From: DATGHS01 sp035307785
GTDB taxonomy: Bacteria > Planctomycetota > Planctomycetia > Gemmatales > Gemmataceae
Assembly: GCA_035307785.1 (NCBI GenBank)
Contig: DATGHS010000497.1
Location: 1-6,428, forward strand
Length of the DNA: 6,428 bases
Direction: 5' to 3'
In this document: positions 5,181-6,428 of the stretch, one piece after another
Layout: each line of letters begins with the position of its first letter
Numbering within the stretch: the stretch's first letter is position 1
The notes under the pieces: generated by a model
Databases searched by the model: none
Told to the model about the DNA's origin: nothing
Seen by the model: the letters and a program-made list of their open reading frames with translations, nothing else
Made by a program: the position numbers and the translations under genes

Positions 5181-5732
5181 TTACGTCTCCACTCCAAAAT
5201 CCCGTAGCGAAAAGATCGGCTGGTAGCAGGTAATGCCGTGCTCGCGAAAAAGCGCTTCGGCGCCGCGTTGGCGGTCCACGAGTGCCAACACCAGGACCAC
5301 CTCGCAACCCACTTTTCGCACGGCCTCGATCGCCTTTACGGCCGAGGTTCCCTTGGTCACCACGTCTTCAACAATGACCACGCGTGCGCCTGGCGTGAGA
5401 TTGCCTTCAATGAATTTCTGGGTGCCGTGTTCCTTTATCTTGTCGCGCACCCAAAAGCCTTCCATGGGCTTGCCGTGCAGGTGGTAGCTCAGGACCGCAG
5501 CGGTGGTGAGCGGAATGGCGCCGGTCTCGAGGCCACCGATGGCATCGATGTTCAAGGCGTGAGTTTGCTCGTAGATGACCTCGCCAATCAAAAACGCGCC
5601 TTCGGAACAGACTTCCGTCATTTTGCCGTCAATGTAGTAACTGCTGGTGTCGCCGGAGGCGAGCCGAAATTCGCCGCGCCGGAACGAGCGGCGAATAAGC
5701 AGATCGAGGAGCTGGGTTTCGGATTCCGTCAT
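5181..5732 (-). CDS. pyrE: orotate phosphoribosyltransferase
   Basis: PyrE joins orotate and PRPP to give orotidine 5'-monophosphate and pyrophosphate, the fifth step of de novo pyrimidine synthesis in the cytoplasm. The 183-residue length is usual for a bacterial enzyme. The N-terminal hood carries FRLASGDTSSYYIDGK (22-37). The core has GGLETGAIPL (66-75), a flexible catalytic-loop region VRDKIKEHGTQ (95-105) and the PRPP-binding motif RVVIVEDVVTKGTS (117-130). The motif reads TKGTS where many relatives have TTGGS; E. coli PyrE also departs from that form, so activity is expected. The start at 5732 has GAGG (minus strand of 5739-5742) at good spacing. The gene is convergent with the pentapeptide gene and divergent from the THUMP methylase. 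No other pyrimidine gene is present, so it seems to be a solitary pyr gene. Confidence 0.96.
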   Translation of the reverse strand: MTESETQLLDLLIRRSFRRGEFRLASGDTSSYYIDGKMTEVCSEGAFLIGEVIYEQTHALNIDAIGGLETGAIPLTTAAVLSYHLHGKPMEGFWVRDKIKEHGTQKFIEGNLTPGARVVIVEDVVTKGTSAVKAIEAVRKVGCEVVLVLALVDRQRGAEALFREHGITCYQPIFSLRDFGVET

Positions 5733-5793
5733 GGTGGACCTCGATGACTAATTCGTTGGGTGGTCGCCCTACTACACTGACATGATATGTTTG

Positions 5794-5824
5794 TTCCCCT
5801 CTCCCCAGCAGGGAGAAGGGGGAA
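5794..5824. promoter_or_regulatory. C/G-rich hairpin covering the likely ribosome binding site of the THUMP methylase
   Basis: TTCCCCTCTCCC (5794-5805) can pair with GGGAGAAGGGGGAA (5811-5824) with two one-base bulges and a five-base loop. The right arm holds the purine-rich GGGAGAAGGGGG, the only candidate Shine-Dalgarno sequence before the ATG at 5836. Folding would hide that site. It may equally be a copy of the CCCTCTCC/GGGAGAGG type of dispersed palindrome seen in many bacteria. The rest of the divergent gap (5733-5793) includes a small palindrome ACAT-GAT-ATGT (5780-5790) and no strong promoter. Confidence 0.5.
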
Positions 5825-5835
5825 ATGGAACCCTC

Positions 5836-6428
5836 ATGCCCCGCCAACATGCTGAATCACCGTTGCCGGCTTGCTATGCCATGGTGCATCCGGGCCTGGA
5901 GGAAATTGCGGCCGAAGAGATCACGCGCGACCTTGCGGGCGACGTGAAGAAAACAAGCCACGGCATCGTTGCGTTCCGCGTGTCGGAATTGGGACCGCAG
6001 ATTTTGCGGCTGCGCACGGTGGAAGACGTGTTCCTGCTCGCTTGGGGGACGGATGATCTCACGCATCGCCCGTCGCTCGATCTGGACCGAATCCAAAACT
6101 GGACGCGAAGGGTCCATTGGGATCAGCTTCTGCAAATCCATCACACCATTCATCCCAAGCCCAAGGGCAAGCCGACTTATCGGCTCGTGACGCAAATGAG
6201 CGGCGAACACGGCTACCGGCGCATGGACGCCGGCGCGGCGCTCGCTCAAGGCTTGCAGGGTGTCTTCCCGACCAGCTGGAAGCCCGCTCAAGAGAATGCG
6301 GCGGTCGAAGTCTGGCTCACGATTCGCGGCAAGCAGGCGGTATGCGGCATGCGGCTATCCGACCGTACCATGCGGCATCGCAGTTACAAGCAAGAACATG
6401 TGCCGGCGTCGCTCCGGCCGAGCGTGGC
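5836..6428 (+). CDS. THUMP-domain RNA methyltransferase (UPF0020/TrmN type), 5' part
   Basis: An uninterrupted frame of 197 residues runs from the ATG at 5836 to the window end. It opens with CYAMVHPGLEEIAAEEI (13-29), the usual start of THUMP methylases ('PGLE-A-E'). A ferredoxin-like plus THUMP RNA-binding region follows (about 40-175). The end, YKQEHVPASLRPSV (184-197), is the linker seen just before the catalytic Rossmann domain in UPF0020 proteins, which methylate N2 of guanine in tRNA or 23S rRNA. The SAM-binding and NPPY-type catalytic motifs must lie outside the window, so the exact RNA target (tRNA G6 as in TrmN/Trm14, or 23S rRNA as in RlmL) cannot be fixed. The start is supported by homologous N-terminal sequence; an internal ATG at 5881 would cut into it. 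A GC-rich hairpin overlaps its likely ribosome binding site. Confidence 0.9.
   Translation, partial: MPRQHAESPLPACYAMVHPGLEEIAAEEITRDLAGDVKKTSHGIVAFRVSELGPQILRLRTVEDVFLLAWGTDDLTHRPSLDLDRIQNWTRRVHWDQLLQIHHTIHPKPKGKPTYRLVTQMSGEHGYRRMDAGAALAQGLQGVFPTSWKPAQENAAVEVWLTIRGKQAVCGMRLSDRTMRHRSYKQEHVPASLRPSV

Noticed and set aside
5238..5747. A 169-codon plus-strand open frame opposite pyrE
   Set aside because: It is the complement of a well-conserved pyrE with every family motif; its own product shows nothing recognisable.

Overview
The window reads as ordinary chromosomal DNA from a GC-rich planctomycete, probably of the Pirellulales type. This placement rests on three things I recognise from memory and could not check: a DUF6677-like membrane protein, a proline-rich single-pass membrane protein in the same block, and short palindromic intergenic repeats of a style common in those genomes (a GCGGAACTCGCCAGAGTTCC type and a TAGCCCGAAGCG...GCGAGGG type). 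Codon use and composition look even across the window, and I see no mobile-element gene, rRNA, tRNA or CRISPR array.

Layout. At the left edge, on the minus strand, is the 5' part of rsmE (16S rRNA m3U1498 methyltransferase), cut by the window end. A short divergent region with a 9-bp inverted repeat separates it from a plus-strand block of six genes. These are a proline-rich tail-anchored-like protein (733-1551), a DUF6677-like polytopic membrane protein (1631-2215), a 64-residue two-helix membrane protein overlapping it by ATGA (2212-2406), a PAS/AAA+/Fis-HTH protein that looks like a decayed sigma-54 activator (2424-3782), a receiver-fold protein lacking the phosphorylation residues (3856-4305), and a two-cluster 4Fe-4S ferredoxin overlapping it by 17 bp (4289-4495). 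A long palindrome sits between genes four and five and contains the stop codon of gene four.

To the right are a pentapeptide-repeat protein (4641-5150, +), a repeat-like spacer, pyrE (orotate phosphoribosyltransferase, 5181-5732, -), a divergent region with a C/G-rich hairpin, and the 5' part of a THUMP-domain RNA methyltransferase of the UPF0020/TrmN type (5836 to the window end, +).

How the genes may work together. The housekeeping genes (rsmE, pyrE, THUMP methylase) look conventional. The central block is the interesting part. Three membrane proteins are followed by two regulator-like proteins that have both lost the residues their families normally need (GAFTGA loop and Walker B Asp in one; phosphoacceptor Asp, Thr/Ser and Lys in the other), and then by a small electron-carrier protein. 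Tight spacing and overlaps suggest co-expression. A membrane-linked, possibly redox-connected regulatory unit working without sigma-54 activation or phosphotransfer is a reasonable hypothesis, but only a hypothesis.
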